A DNA stretch of 64,000 nucleotides from Actinomycetes bacterium (GTDB lineage: Bacteria > Actinomycetota > Acidimicrobiia > Acidimicrobiales > Palsa-688). Each line of letters opens with the position of its first letter. Position 1 is the first letter of the stretch. Under the pieces are notes generated by a model. That model did not search any database. It saw only the letters and a program-made list of their open reading frames with translations, and was not told where the DNA came from. Below are positions 20,047-27,610 of this stretch, piece by piece. A program made the translations under genes and the position numbers. The stretch is from the NCBI GenBank assembly GCA_021787035.1, contig JAJYMM010000138.1, positions 30,590-94,589 of the forward strand, given 5' to 3'.

Positions 20047-20152
20047 GGGTCGATTGCCGAGGCTCCCTTTGGAATGGTGGAGGAGAACCCGCGAAGAAGG
20101 TACCTAGTCCCGAAAGTTCTCCGACTGGGGTGAGTAGGGGGGCGCCAGAGCC

Positions 20153-20533
20153 TCAACAAGCGACAACGACGACGCTGGGATCAAGGCGTCGCAGGTCACC
20201 AGCGTCGCTGGTGACGACCACCCCGTCCACCGCTCGCGTCAGGACCACGACCGACGCATCGACGATGTCGGCTGTCCCAATGGCTCCGCACAATTGGCCG
20301 GCGGCCCGGGCGTGATCCGCGTCGAGCGGGTCAATGGTCACGCCGTCAGCCGCGACGACCCGAGCCAGGCGGACCTGTCGAGCAGGGTTGCGCCAAGCCT
20401 GTGCCAGGGCACCGGCTGGTACGTGCACTTCGTCAGCCAATTCCAGTAGCCGGATAATGCGCCGATCGGCTCGGTCTATGGCAATCAGAGCCCCGGCGTC
20501 CAGAACTACAGGCCGAGGACGCTGCGGGCCCAC
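20153..20533 (-). CDS. PIN-domain ribonuclease toxin (VapC-like)
   Basis: A 126-residue PIN domain, read from VLDAGALIAIDR at the N-terminus, which supplies the first catalytic aspartate. ADIVDASVVVLT and VVTSDAGDLRRL supply the others. Such proteins cleave RNA and are held inactive by a partner antitoxin. The start overlaps the 3' end of the upstream antitoxin gene by 28 bp, the usual antitoxin-toxin order. An internal start a few codons in (near VVLDAG) is possible. Confidence 0.78.
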   Translation of the reverse strand: MGPQRPRPVVLDAGALIAIDRADRRIIRLLELADEVHVPAGALAQAWRNPARQVRLARVVAADGVTIDPLDADHARAAGQLCGAIGTADIVDASVVVLTRAVDGVVVTSDAGDLRRLDPSVVVVAC

Positions 20534-20730
20534 GCTGTCTCCTCATCGGTCGCCGGACCGAGCTCTGCACGGATGCCAGCGAGGACATCCGCCAGCCGTT
20601 CACGCTTGGCGCGGTCAGCCATAGCACGGGCCACCCACTCGCTCACTGACGGCGAGCGACCAGCAGCCACAGCCGCCTCCGCCGCTCGGACGACCCCCTC
20701 TTCGACTGTAACGGTCACCCGTCTACGCAT
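20506..20730 (-). CDS. antitoxin of PIN toxin pair
   Basis: A 74-residue protein starting MRRRVTVTVEEGVV, which looks like a ribbon-helix-helix beta strand, followed by a helix GRSPSVSEWVARAMADRAKRERL. It ends with an acidic, helical toxin-binding tail. It precedes and overlaps the PIN-domain gene, which fixes its role as the cognate antitoxin. Autoregulation is typical of this class, but no operator could be picked out. Confidence 0.72.
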   Translation of the reverse strand: MRRRVTVTVEEGVVRAAEAAVAAGRSPSVSEWVARAMADRAKRERLADVLAGIRAELGPATDEETAWARSVLGL

Positions 20731-20790
20731 ACTTTAAGCATACTGATGATGCGTGATGTATGCGGCCCGCCAAGCTCCTCTTGGACTACC

Positions 20791-21279
20791 TCAATCTCGG
20801 AAGTTCTCAAACTGCAGCGGGATCCCGAAGTCGTGGTCGCGAAGCGCTGCGATGGTCGCCTGCAGGTCGTCACGCTTCTTCCCAGTCACGCGGACCTGGT
20901 CACCCTGGGTCGACGACGCCACTCCCTTGGGGGCGTTGTCCTTGATGAACTTGTTGATCGCCCGGGCGTGGTCGCTGCCGATGCCGGCCTTGATCTTCAC
21001 CACCTGGCGGGCTGTGCCCTTGGCCGCCTCCTCGAGCTTCCCAGGTTCGAGCGCCTTCAGCGACACCTTGCGGCGCACGAGCTTTTCCTCAAGCACCTGC
21101 ATGACGGCCTTCAGGCGGTCTTCGGTGGCCGAGCGCAGGGTCATCTCCTGGTCGGCGAGCTCGATGCTCGAATCCGTCCCTTTGAAATCGAACCGCGTGG
21201 TGAGCTCTCGGGACGCCTGGTCAACAGCGTTTCGCACCTCCTGCATGTCGACTTGCGACACAACGTCAAACGTTGGCAT
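20791..21279 (-). CDS. YajQ family nucleotide-binding protein
   Basis: A 162-residue protein of the UPF0234/YajQ family (MPTFDVVSQVDMQEVRNAVDQ at the start, then RFDFKGTDSSIEL and IGSDHARAINKFIKD). Xanthomonas and Pseudomonas members have been reported to bind cyclic di-GMP or nucleotides. The ATG at 21279 is chosen since the family usually starts MP(S/T)FD; a GTG three codons upstream (21288) is possible. It is transcribed away from tRNA-Tyr. Confidence 0.9.
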   Translation of the reverse strand: MPTFDVVSQVDMQEVRNAVDQASRELTTRFDFKGTDSSIELADQEMTLRSATEDRLKAVMQVLEEKLVRRKVSLKALEPGKLEEAAKGTARQVVKIKAGIGSDHARAINKFIKDNAPKGVASSTQGDQVRVTGKKRDDLQATIAALRDHDFGIPLQFENFRD

Positions 21280-21324
21280 GCGGGACACGCTACCGTGGTT
21301 GTGCTGAGGGCCTAAAGCCCTCGA

Positions 21325-21407
21325 GGGTCGGTGCCCGAGTGGACAAAGGGAGCAGACTGTAAATCTGCCGGCTGACGCCTACGGAGGTTCGAATCCTTCC
21401 CGGCCCA
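21325..21407 (+). tRNA. tRNA-Tyr (anticodon GTA)
   Basis: An 83-base type II tRNA with a long variable arm. The acceptor pairs GGGTCGG (21325-21331) with CCGGCCC (21400-21406) through one G-T pair, with A as discriminator. The anticodon loop reads ctGTAaa, the T arm is GGAGG-TTCGAAT-CCTTC, and CCA is not encoded. A mobile-element remnant begins about 20 bp after its 3' end. Confidence 0.94.
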
Positions 21408-21426
21408 CACCTTCTGACCAGCTCTT

Positions 21427-22440
21427 TTACTGAGCCGGTCTCCTGTCAGTACCCGCTGGTTCGGCATTGATGCGGTCTATTTGGTGGTTGTTGCCGTCGA
21501 CCAGGGCGACCCAGGGGCGGGCATGGCCGGGGTCGCGCCGGTCGGCCTCGGAGAACGCCTTGGCGATCACCTCGGCCGCCTCATCGGCAACGCTCGCCGT
21601 CAGCCACTTGTGCTCTGCCTCGGGGGCTTTCTTCGGGCCCTCGTCATGGCTGGCCATAACCTCGGCTGGCGTGCGGGGCACCGGCTTCACCGTGTATATG
21701 GCCGCCACTTCGGCCATTCGCTTGCGGTTGGCCTTTTCTCCCGGTGAGAGGCGGGTCCTCAGCTTGTGCCCCGCCTTCTTGGCGACCTCGGCAGTGGCAG
21801 GGCGGAGGGCTTCGGGCCGCATGGCCACGCCCTTGCCGTCGGCCGAGATGACGACCACCTCGCCGTCTTCGGCCTCCGGGCGGGGCTCTTGGTCATAGAA
21901 GGCCTCGAAGTCACCAGCGGCAGCCCGGGCGAGCTCTTCCACCTGGCGGTGGCCGACCACAACGCCAGTGGCCCTCCCGATAGCCTCCTTGGCCTCCTCG
22001 AACGACCCCCGGGAGGCCTCGATGGCCGCGAGTTCTCGTAGGCCGTGGGAATAGAGCTCCTCGGGCAGGTTCAAGGCGGCGTCGGCCGGGTAGAGGTTGA
22101 CCTTTCCTCGGTGACGATAGGCAAGCCGCCCGACGCTGACCGTGCCGACGATGGTGGCGAGGGGGCGCTCGTGGCCGCGCTCGACGGCCCTATGGGGGAC
22201 GCCTTTGGCGTCGGCCACCTCCTCCAGGCGTTCCCTCTTGGAGCGAGCGGAGGTCGAAGTGGCCCTGCAACAGCAGCCGGAGCAGCTCGAAGCCCTCGGT
22301 CTTGATGTACTCCTCCAGCTGGAAGTGCTGGAGGCCGGCTGCTGCGCCGCCGGACAGGAACGTGCGGACTTTGGCGAACTGGGCCTCCGAGGCCGCAAAG
22401 GCGTCCTGCGACGAGGGCTCGCCCGGCTGCCCCGCCCCCC
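21427..22440 (-). pseudogene. ISKra4-like transposase, frameshifted and 3'-truncated
   Basis: Two reading frames together give one transposase. The N-terminal piece (about 22440 to 22240) reads LEEYIKTEGFELLRLLLQGHFDLR; the rest is in another frame and reads RLEEVADAKGV...RPLATIVGTVSVGRLAYRHRGK, then ISADGKGVAMR and WVALVDGNNHQIDRI. That order is typical of ISKra4-family transposases (about 450-500 residues). The join needs a frameshift near 22230-22250. The protein stops soon after the DGNNHQIDRI block, so the last third is missing. No clean terminal inverted repeats were seen. Confidence 0.65.
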
Positions 22441-22448
22441 CTGCTCAG

Positions 22449-22625
22449 CGCCCCCTGTCCGGGCGGCGTAGCCGTTCTACAAGCTCGGCCAGGCCGGCGT
22501 TGCCCTCTGCCTCCAGGCGCGCTTTGGCGGAGCGGAAGCGCTCCGTCGCCGCCCGTACTGCTCCCACCTCCTCCGCCGGGAGCATCAGGAACTTCGTCTT
22601 GCCCGCTTCTTTGTAGCTGAGCACG
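22449..22625 (-). pseudogene. remnant of DUF6788-like protein upstream of the transposase
   Basis: The stretch SYKEAGKTKFLMLPAEEV followed by a helix rich in Arg, Ala and Glu resembles the short proteins often encoded just before ISKra4-type transposases (pattern SY...GG.T....VP...). The start is lost, since the upstream bases in the same frame look random. The stop abuts the transposase remnant. Confidence 0.4.
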
Positions 22626-22923
22626 GTCGGCGAAGTGCAGCTCGCGTGACTTGCCGGCGAACGGGTTGTATAGGTAGCGAACCTCGCACGTGTCGTCGCC
22701 GCGGACCTCGACGAGCGCCAAGAGGTAGTGATCGACAGGTGGTCCAGCCGGGCGATGACGAGGTCGCGCTCGGCGAGCGGGTCGCCGGTATGGCTCGCCA
22801 AAGTACCACTTACGTCCCCACTCTTCGCACCGCTGGTAGCAAGTGCCGGAGCGTGCTGCGGCGACGATCTGAAGCCCGGGCGGAGCAGCCAACGAGCTAC
22901 CGGACTGTAGCGCGACTGATACA

Positions 22924-23355
22924 ATGCACTACATGAGTGCTCCCCTGTCGATCCGGTTCGACCCCAAGATCCTGGAGCGGTTGCGCCGACGTGCTCGGGC
23001 GGTGCCCGGTGCAACCCCGTCCGGTCTGGCGGAGCGGTTGGTAGATGAGGGACTCAGGATGGCCGAGCATCCCGGGATCGTCTTCAAGGATGGCCCCAGC
23101 GGTCGGCGCGCCGCCTTGTCCCTCGGCCCCGACGTCTGGGAGGTCGTCAAGGCGTCGAGTGAGGTTGACGAGCGAGGGGAGGCGGCGGTGCTGGCGGTTG
23201 CCGACATCCTCAACCTGGCTGAAGAGCAGGTGCGCTCAGCCCTGCGCTATTACGCAGACCACCAAGAGGAAGTCGATGCCGAGATCGCTCTTGCTGACGA
23301 GGAGTCCGCCCAGGCGGAGGAGGTCTGGCTGGTGCAGCAGCGGCTCCTCGCGTGA
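22924..23355 (+). CDS. antitoxin, RHH plus DUF433-like (VapB45-like)
   Basis: A 143-residue protein. Residues 5-45 (PLSIRFDPKILERLRRRAR) look like a ribbon-helix-helix domain; residues 50-110 (GIVFKDGPSGRRAAL...VWEVV...LNLAEEQVRSALRYYADH) match DUF433-type antitoxins. It overlaps the following PIN-like gene by four bases. The layout resembles M. tuberculosis VapB45/VapC45 (Rv2018/Rv2019). Start: ATG 22924 or the ATG three codons later. Confidence 0.75.
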   Translation: MHYMSAPLSIRFDPKILERLRRRARAVPGATPSGLAERLVDEGLRMAEHPGIVFKDGPSGRRAALSLGPDVWEVVKASSEVDERGEAAVLAVADILNLAEEQVRSALRYYADHQEEVDAEIALADEESAQAEEVWLVQQRLLA

Positions 23356-23738
23356 GCCCGCCGGTCGGGCCTGCGCTCCTGCTCGACGAGATGTTCTCAC
23401 CGGTGATCGCCCAGCAGCTGCGTGACAAGGGCCACGACGTCCTTGCAGTGGCGGCCGATCCCATGCTCCGAGCCTTGGACGATGCCGAACTTTACGAATG
23501 GGCCCGCTCAAGCGGCCGGCGAGTGGTAACGGAGAACGCCAAGGACTTCAGGCCATTGCTCTGGCGTGAGGAAGGCAAAGCCGGACCTGGCATCCTGCTC
23601 ACGAGCAGCAGGACCTTCCCACGGAGCCGACGTTCCGTGGGACACCTGGTGGCCGCGCTTGAGAGTTGGCTGTGTCGGCCCGACGCTCTTAGCCGACCGC
23701 CCGAGGACTGGCTTGTGAAGCCTCCAGGCTCACCTTGA
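23352..23738 (+). CDS. PIN-like (DUF5615) toxin (VapC45-like)
   Basis: A 128-residue protein beginning with the DUF5615 signature LLLDEMFSPVIAQQLRDKGHDV, followed by DDAELYEWARSSGRRVVTENAKDF, which supplies further acidic residues. DUF5615 proteins are PIN-like nucleases paired with DUF433 antitoxins. The GTG start overlaps the antitoxin stop. This is the second toxin-antitoxin pair within 3.6 kb. Confidence 0.78.
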   Translation: MSPPVGPALLLDEMFSPVIAQQLRDKGHDVLAVAADPMLRALDDAELYEWARSSGRRVVTENAKDFRPLLWREEGKAGPGILLTSSRTFPRSRRSVGHLVAALESWLCRPDALSRPPEDWLVKPPGSP

Positions 23739-24011
23739 AGACTCAAGGCAGGGGGTTTTCTCGGGGCATGGTCGGCCAAAGCCCGCTGGACTGAGTAGGG
23801 CAGCTGCGTATGCGCCTGAAGGGTCCAAGAACTCGATGTCGGACATGCGTGGGAGCTTTGCCGGGATCGAGGCGGTCGGAGTAGCCGGTGGCGCGGGCGC
23901 CTTGCAGATCACTTTGAGTAGGGCGTCATGGAGGCCGGCGGCTCGTCCAAGCTGCGGATCGCCGCGGACGACCAACGCGTCGAACGTGCTGGTCGGGACT
24001 GGGTGCTGGCC
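23739..24011. other. no gene recognised
   Basis: About 270 bp between the VapC45-like gene and the transposase remnant. Short open frames exist on both strands, but none has recognisable homology, a ribosome site or the codon pattern of its neighbours. Confidence 0.5.
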
Positions 24012-24190
24012 TCAGGCTGCCCGGTCGTATTCGTGGATGATGCCGCCAAGGATGTCGCGCCCGCTGATCATCTCGCCGGTGTGTGGTGGCAAAGCCGAGG
24101 CAGTGGGGTAGCGAGCTGACGGGCCTGGTGCGGGCGAGCCTCGTTGTAGTGGCGCACGTAGGCGCCGAGCACCGCCAGCGCTCCGCCATG
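24012..24190 (-). pseudogene. 3' end of an integrase-core (IS3/IS481-type) transposase
   Basis: Read on the minus strand, AVLGAYVRHYNEARPHQA is the C-terminal signature of DDE integrase-core transposases. After a small frameshift the sequence continues GRDILGGIIHEYDRAA and a TGA, like the end of such proteins (LGGLIHEY). Nothing of the catalytic core remains. The remnant directly abuts the 3' end of the methyltransferase gene. Confidence 0.6.
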
Positions 24191-24197
24191 TCCGCTG

Positions 24198-25313
24198 CTA
24201 CCGGATGGCTTGCGCGACGCAGTCGGCGACCTGTCGGGCGAGCAGCGGAGGGACGGCGTTGCCGACCTGGGCCTGGACCGATGCCCGACGGCCGACGAAG
24301 GTGAAGTCGTCGGGGAAGGTGAACAGCCGTCGCAGCTCTGGGACCCGGAGGCGTCGGTTCTCCCAGTGGAAGGGGCCCACGTTGGGGCCGGGCTGGGCCT
24401 GGATCGTGGGCGACGGCCTGTCCGGCGACAGCTTGAGCAGGAACGACCAGTAGCGGCTGCGCCATTCGAAGACCGGGTCCGGGTGGCCCCGCTCGGCGGT
24501 GTAGAAGAGGTAGTTGTCGCCGGGCGGGATGTCGGCGAGGAGGTGCCCCCAGCGGCCCCGCACGGTCTCCTCGGGCTCCGAGGCCGTGACCAGCCCCGCC
24601 AGGGCCTCTCCGGCGGTCACGTGCGGGCGGCCGCCCCCGCCGCTCGTCCGGCGTTCCCAGGAGCCCGAGTGCGTCGCCTCGGGCAGGTCGGGCAGCGCGG
24701 TGCCCTTGGGCGTGCCGACCACGAAGAGCCGGGGGCGCAGCTGGGGCACGCCGTGGTCAGCGGCGTTGAGGACCGCCCACTGGCAGTGGTAGCCGGCCTC
24801 GTCGACCTCTTGGAGGAGCCGCTGGAAGGCGGGGCGGCTGGCCTTGTTCCGGTAGGTGAGGGCGTAGACGTTCTCCAGGATGAACGCCCGGGGGCGGGCT
24901 TCGGCGAGGACGCGGGTGTAGCACTGGAGCAGGCTGGCGTCGGGGTCGAGCCCGGCGCGCTTCCATTCGAGCCAGAAGCCAGACTTGGAGAACGGCGTGC
25001 ACGGCGGGCCGCCGACGAGAAGCTCGGGCCGCTCCCTGCCCCGCAGGCCGGCCGCCCGGAGGAGCTCCTTGGTCGGGACGTCGAGGATCGAGCGGCGGAC
25101 AACGGGGCTCGCGAGGCCGGGGAAGTTCTTCTCCATCGTGTCCGCGGCGTCGTCGTTGATCTCGACGGCTGCCGCGGTGTGGAACCCGGCCTGCTCGGCG
25201 CCGAGGTCGAGGCCGCCCGCGCCGGAGAAGAGGGAGATCGCGACCCCATGCACCGTCACGCGCTCGATCCTGCCAGGTTCGCTCGCCTCCCGGGTGGACC
25301 ACAGGCCGAACAT
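24198..25313 (-). CDS. DNA (cytosine-5-)-methyltransferase
   Basis: A 371-residue Type II C5-cytosine methyltransferase. Motifs in order are I SLFSGAGGLDLGAEQAGF (about residue 27, SAM binding), IV GGPPCTPFSKSG with the catalytic cysteine, VI FILENVYAL, VIII LRPRLFVVG, and X QVGNAVPPLLA near the end. The variable target-recognition region lies between VIII and X. It follows an EcoRV-like endonuclease gene on the same strand (27 bp gap), so the pair is a restriction-modification system. A GTG near codon 19 (VTVHGVAI) is a plausible later start. Confidence 0.9.
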   Translation of the reverse strand: MFGLWSTREASEPGRIERVTVHGVAISLFSGAGGLDLGAEQAGFHTAAAVEINDDAADTMEKNFPGLASPVVRRSILDVPTKELLRAAGLRGRERPELLVGGPPCTPFSKSGFWLEWKRAGLDPDASLLQCYTRVLAEARPRAFILENVYALTYRNKASRPAFQRLLQEVDEAGYHCQWAVLNAADHGVPQLRPRLFVVGTPKGTALPDLPEATHSGSWERRTSGGGGRPHVTAGEALAGLVTASEPEETVRGRWGHLLADIPPGDNYLFYTAERGHPDPVFEWRSRYWSFLLKLSPDRPSPTIQAQPGPNVGPFHWENRRLRVPELRRLFTFPDDFTFVGRRASVQAQVGNAVPPLLARQVADCVAQAIR

Positions 25314-25340
25314 GAGCTCGACCCTACGGCGAGGGTGTGA

Positions 25341-26108
25341 CTACGCCCGTCCCTCCTGCTCACGCAGCGCCTTCTGCAACTGGCGCTCGACGGCCTTGGG
25401 CACCCGGAAGGGATAGGCCCGCCAGTACTTGTAGAAGGCGTCCTCGGTGCCGAACTCGCCTCTCCCCTCCCGCAGCGCGGCCACCTCGACGACGGCGCCG
25501 AGGTACTCACGCGTCGTGCTGGAGCGCTCCTTGGAGGCGATGCGCCACGGCTCGTGGACGAACAGCTCGAGGTCGCGGACCCGGCCGCGGTAGTCGACGT
25601 CGAGGCGGTAGACGCCGACGATGTCGAGGTGGGAGGCGTAGTCGTCGAAGGGTCTGAACATCCCCGGCCAGCGGATCGTCGGCCACTTGAAGTAGGTGTT
25701 CCCGGTGTAGAGGGTGCAGCGGGACTGGGTCTGGGTCCCGTTCTTGGCCAGGCGGGCCATCTTGACGTCGACGGCGTGGAAGGCCCCGCCGAACGCCTCC
25801 CCGCCGATCTCAAGATCGGGGTAGCTGCGCTCCTCGCCGCGCCGGCCCGTCGCCCCAGGGGTCTGATCGAGCCGGTCCAAGAGGAAGTCGACCAGGGCCA
25901 CCTCGATGACGTTGGCCAGCGCGGCGGACTCCTTCGGCAGGGCTGCGAGGTGGCCGCCCTCGCCGAGCTTGGACGTGAGATCCGCCGGGCCCGTCGCGAC
26001 GAGCGGCCAGTCGTGCTCGCCCTGCTCGACGTACACGCCGGCAGGCAAGAATACGAACTCCGCGCACTGCGCGCGGAGCCATGCGAGCAAGTCGACCCCG
26101 GTTGCCAC
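25341..26108 (-). CDS. EcoRV-family Type II restriction endonuclease
   Basis: A 255-residue protein with the PD-(D/E)XK active site of EcoRV. E69, D98 (SYPDLEI) and D114-V-K116 reproduce the exact spacing of EcoRV Glu45, Asp74 and Asp90-x-Lys92. Downstream, RPFDDYASHLDIVGVY resembles EcoRV PFDQYIAHWIIGYVY, and EDAFYKYWRAYP resembles the EcoRV C-terminal helix. The comparison is from memory of the EcoRV sequence. The GTG start lies 6 bp after a small DNA-binding-like reading frame. Its recognition site is unknown. Confidence 0.8.
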   Translation of the reverse strand: MATGVDLLAWLRAQCAEFVFLPAGVYVEQGEHDWPLVATGPADLTSKLGEGGHLAALPKESAALANVIEVALVDFLLDRLDQTPGATGRRGEERSYPDLEIGGEAFGGAFHAVDVKMARLAKNGTQTQSRCTLYTGNTYFKWPTIRWPGMFRPFDDYASHLDIVGVYRLDVDYRGRVRDLELFVHEPWRIASKERSSTTREYLGAVVEVAALREGRGEFGTEDAFYKYWRAYPFRVPKAVERQLQKALREQEGRA

Positions 26109-26114
26109 CGGTGG

Positions 26115-26541
26115 TCACCATAGGTGGCAGCGGCCCGGGCAGGGTGGAACGCCGGCATGCGGGCTGGCCGCGACCCCAGGTGGTACCGGGCGGGGAGCCT
26201 CACGAGCGGTCGGTACCGGCGAGCCACGCCTGGGGCTCCCGACGGTGATCGTGCGACGCCGCGTCCCTGGCATCTGCACCAGCACTCCCGCGCGCACCAG
26301 GTCCATGACCGCCTGCTCGCTCCTGCCCGTGAAGCGAGCCACCTCACCGACGGGTACCCCGGCCGGGCCGCCCGAGGCGGCGGAGGGCGTGGTAGGCGTC
26401 GTGGTAGGCGATGCCGAGCTCTTCTGCCAGGTCGGGGAGGAGGATCCGCCCGCAGAGGCGGTCGCGGCGGGCCCAGACGTCGGAGAGCCGGGCGTAGCGG
26501 CGTGAGACGCCGGTGGCGTGGGGGTCGTAGGGCGTTGCCAT
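26115..26541 (-). pseudogene. small HTH-like gene, probably frameshifted, upstream of the endonuclease
   Basis: A reading frame starts at ATG 26541 after a good ribosome site (AAAGGA, 6 bp upstream) and has a helix-turn-helix-like segment LLPDLAEELGIAYHDAYHALRRLG, then stops at 26344. In another frame, VGEVARFTGRSEQAVMDLVRAGVLV (a second HTH-like stretch) continues to a stop at 26115, just before the endonuclease. A single-base shift near 26365 would join them. It could be a controller protein of the restriction system or a separate small regulator; function is inferred only from position. Confidence 0.4.
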
Positions 26542-26562
26542 CAGTGTCCTTTCACGGGCAAC

Positions 26563-26585
26563 AAAAAACCCCCTGCCCGAGCAGG
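26563..26585 (-). terminator. rho-independent terminator on the minus strand
   Basis: On the minus strand CCTGC-TCGG-GCAGG is followed by GGG and six T. It sits 22 bp upstream of the ATG at 26541, so it could end an upstream transcript or act as an attenuator for the restriction cluster. Confidence 0.6.
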
Positions 26586-26593
26586 AGGTCGAA

Positions 26594-26621
26594 CGGCGAG
26601 CGCGGAGCAGCGCTCGCCGTC
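26594..26621. repeat. perfect 11-bp inverted repeat
   Basis: ACGGCGAGCGC and its exact reverse complement flank a six-base loop (GGAGCA). There is no T run on either side. It lies 8 bp from the minus-strand terminator. Confidence 0.75.
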
Positions 26622-26971
26622 AGGTAAGCAGCAGGGTGCCGGTCAACGTGAACATCGACCGTCAGTGAACCCGTTGGTGCTGACGACGTCATGCAGTGCC
26701 TCGATTCTCGCTCGGGGATAGTCAGAGTCGAGGCCTGGTTGGGCGACGTTGGCCGTGCGTGCCGGCTCCATGAGTTCAAGGGCGGGGTGCGGGAGGTGCC
26801 GCTTGCAGTGCGTTCGCACTCATCCAGCACGGACGCCAGGTGTCTGCGCCCGAGGACGAGGGTCAATCGAGGCACTCCGGCGCACTCGCAACCCGCAGGT
26901 CAGGGGTTCGAGCCTCCCAGGCTCACAGGCCCGGTCCAGCCCGGGCGAACAGGACGCGTTCGCCCGGATTG
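26622..26971. other. gene-free stretch with a tRNA-like 3' fragment
   Basis: No coding region is supported. Around 26881-26925 the sequence CGCAGGTCAGGGGTTCGAG and the following bases look like the variable loop, T arm and acceptor 3' strand of a tRNA. No matching 5' half exists upstream. It may be an attachment-site relic. Confidence 0.35.
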
Positions 26972-27610
26972 TCAGCGCTCGGCGCGGTAGCGGAGGTGGG
27001 TCACCCCGGGGGCCTCGACCACCCACTCCTGGCTCAGTGAGAGATCCGCGAGGTCCGGACTGTCGAAGAGCCGTACGCCCCCGCCCAGACAGACGGGCAC
27101 GAGGTGCACGGTGAGCTCGTCGACGAGGCCCGCCGCGAGCAGCTGGCGCCCGACCGTCGCCCCGCCCGCCACCGCCACGTCCCGGTCGCCGGCCACGGCA
27201 CGGGCTCGCGCCACCGCCGCCTCGGGCCCTTCGGTGACGAAGGTGAACGACGTCCCGCCGCCAAGGTGCAGGGTCTGTCGGGGATGGTGGGTGACCACGA
27301 AGACGGGCAGGTGGAAAGGGGGCTCGTCGCCCCACCAGCCGGTCCACTCGTCGTCTGCGGGGCCGGCCCCGCCGAACATTCCGCGTCCCATCACGATGGC
27401 GCCGGCGTCCACGTCCTCTTCTTCGTAGACCGCGGTGCTCGCATTGGTAACGCCGCCACTGAGCCCGGCGTCACGCCGCCACGCGGCGAGCTCGCGCATC
27501 CAGTCGTGGAGCCGCTCGCCCTTGACGCCGAGCGGGTGCTCGTGACTCTGCTCGGGGCCTGCTGCGTAGCCGTCGAGCGACATCGAAACGCTGTAGATCA
27601 CCTTGCTCAC
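26972..27610 (-). CDS. dihydrofolate reductase family protein (RibD C-terminal-like)
   Basis: A 212-residue protein starting KVIYSVSMSLDGYAAGP, the first strand of the RibD-C/DHFR fold, then GRGMFGGAG and FVVTHHPRQ, and a C-terminal VAGGATVGRQLLAAGLVDEL segment followed by HLVPVCLGGGVRLF. These proteins bind NADPH and reduce diverse substrates, in most cases unknown. It stands alone, with no operon partner. Confidence 0.82.
   Translation of the reverse strand: MSKVIYSVSMSLDGYAAGPEQSHEHPLGVKGERLHDWMRELAAWRRDAGLSGGVTNASTAVYEEEDVDAGAIVMGRGMFGGAGPADDEWTGWWGDEPPFHLPVFVVTHHPRQTLHLGGGTSFTFVTEGPEAAVARARAVAGDRDVAVAGGATVGRQLLAAGLVDELTVHLVPVCLGGGVRLFDSPDLADLSLSQEWVVEAPGVTHLRYRAER

Noticed and set aside
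21306..21322. Hairpin GAGGGC-ctaaa-GCCCTC between yajQ and tRNA-Tyr
   Set aside because: It lies between divergent genes with no T run, so it is unlikely to be a terminator; a six-base stem is weak evidence.
24210..25340. 376-codon open frame on the plus strand opposite the methyltransferase
   Set aside because: It is the antisense of a gene with all C5-methyltransferase motifs; its composition (Gly/Arg/Val/Pro-rich) and lack of homology mark it as a GC-driven shadow.
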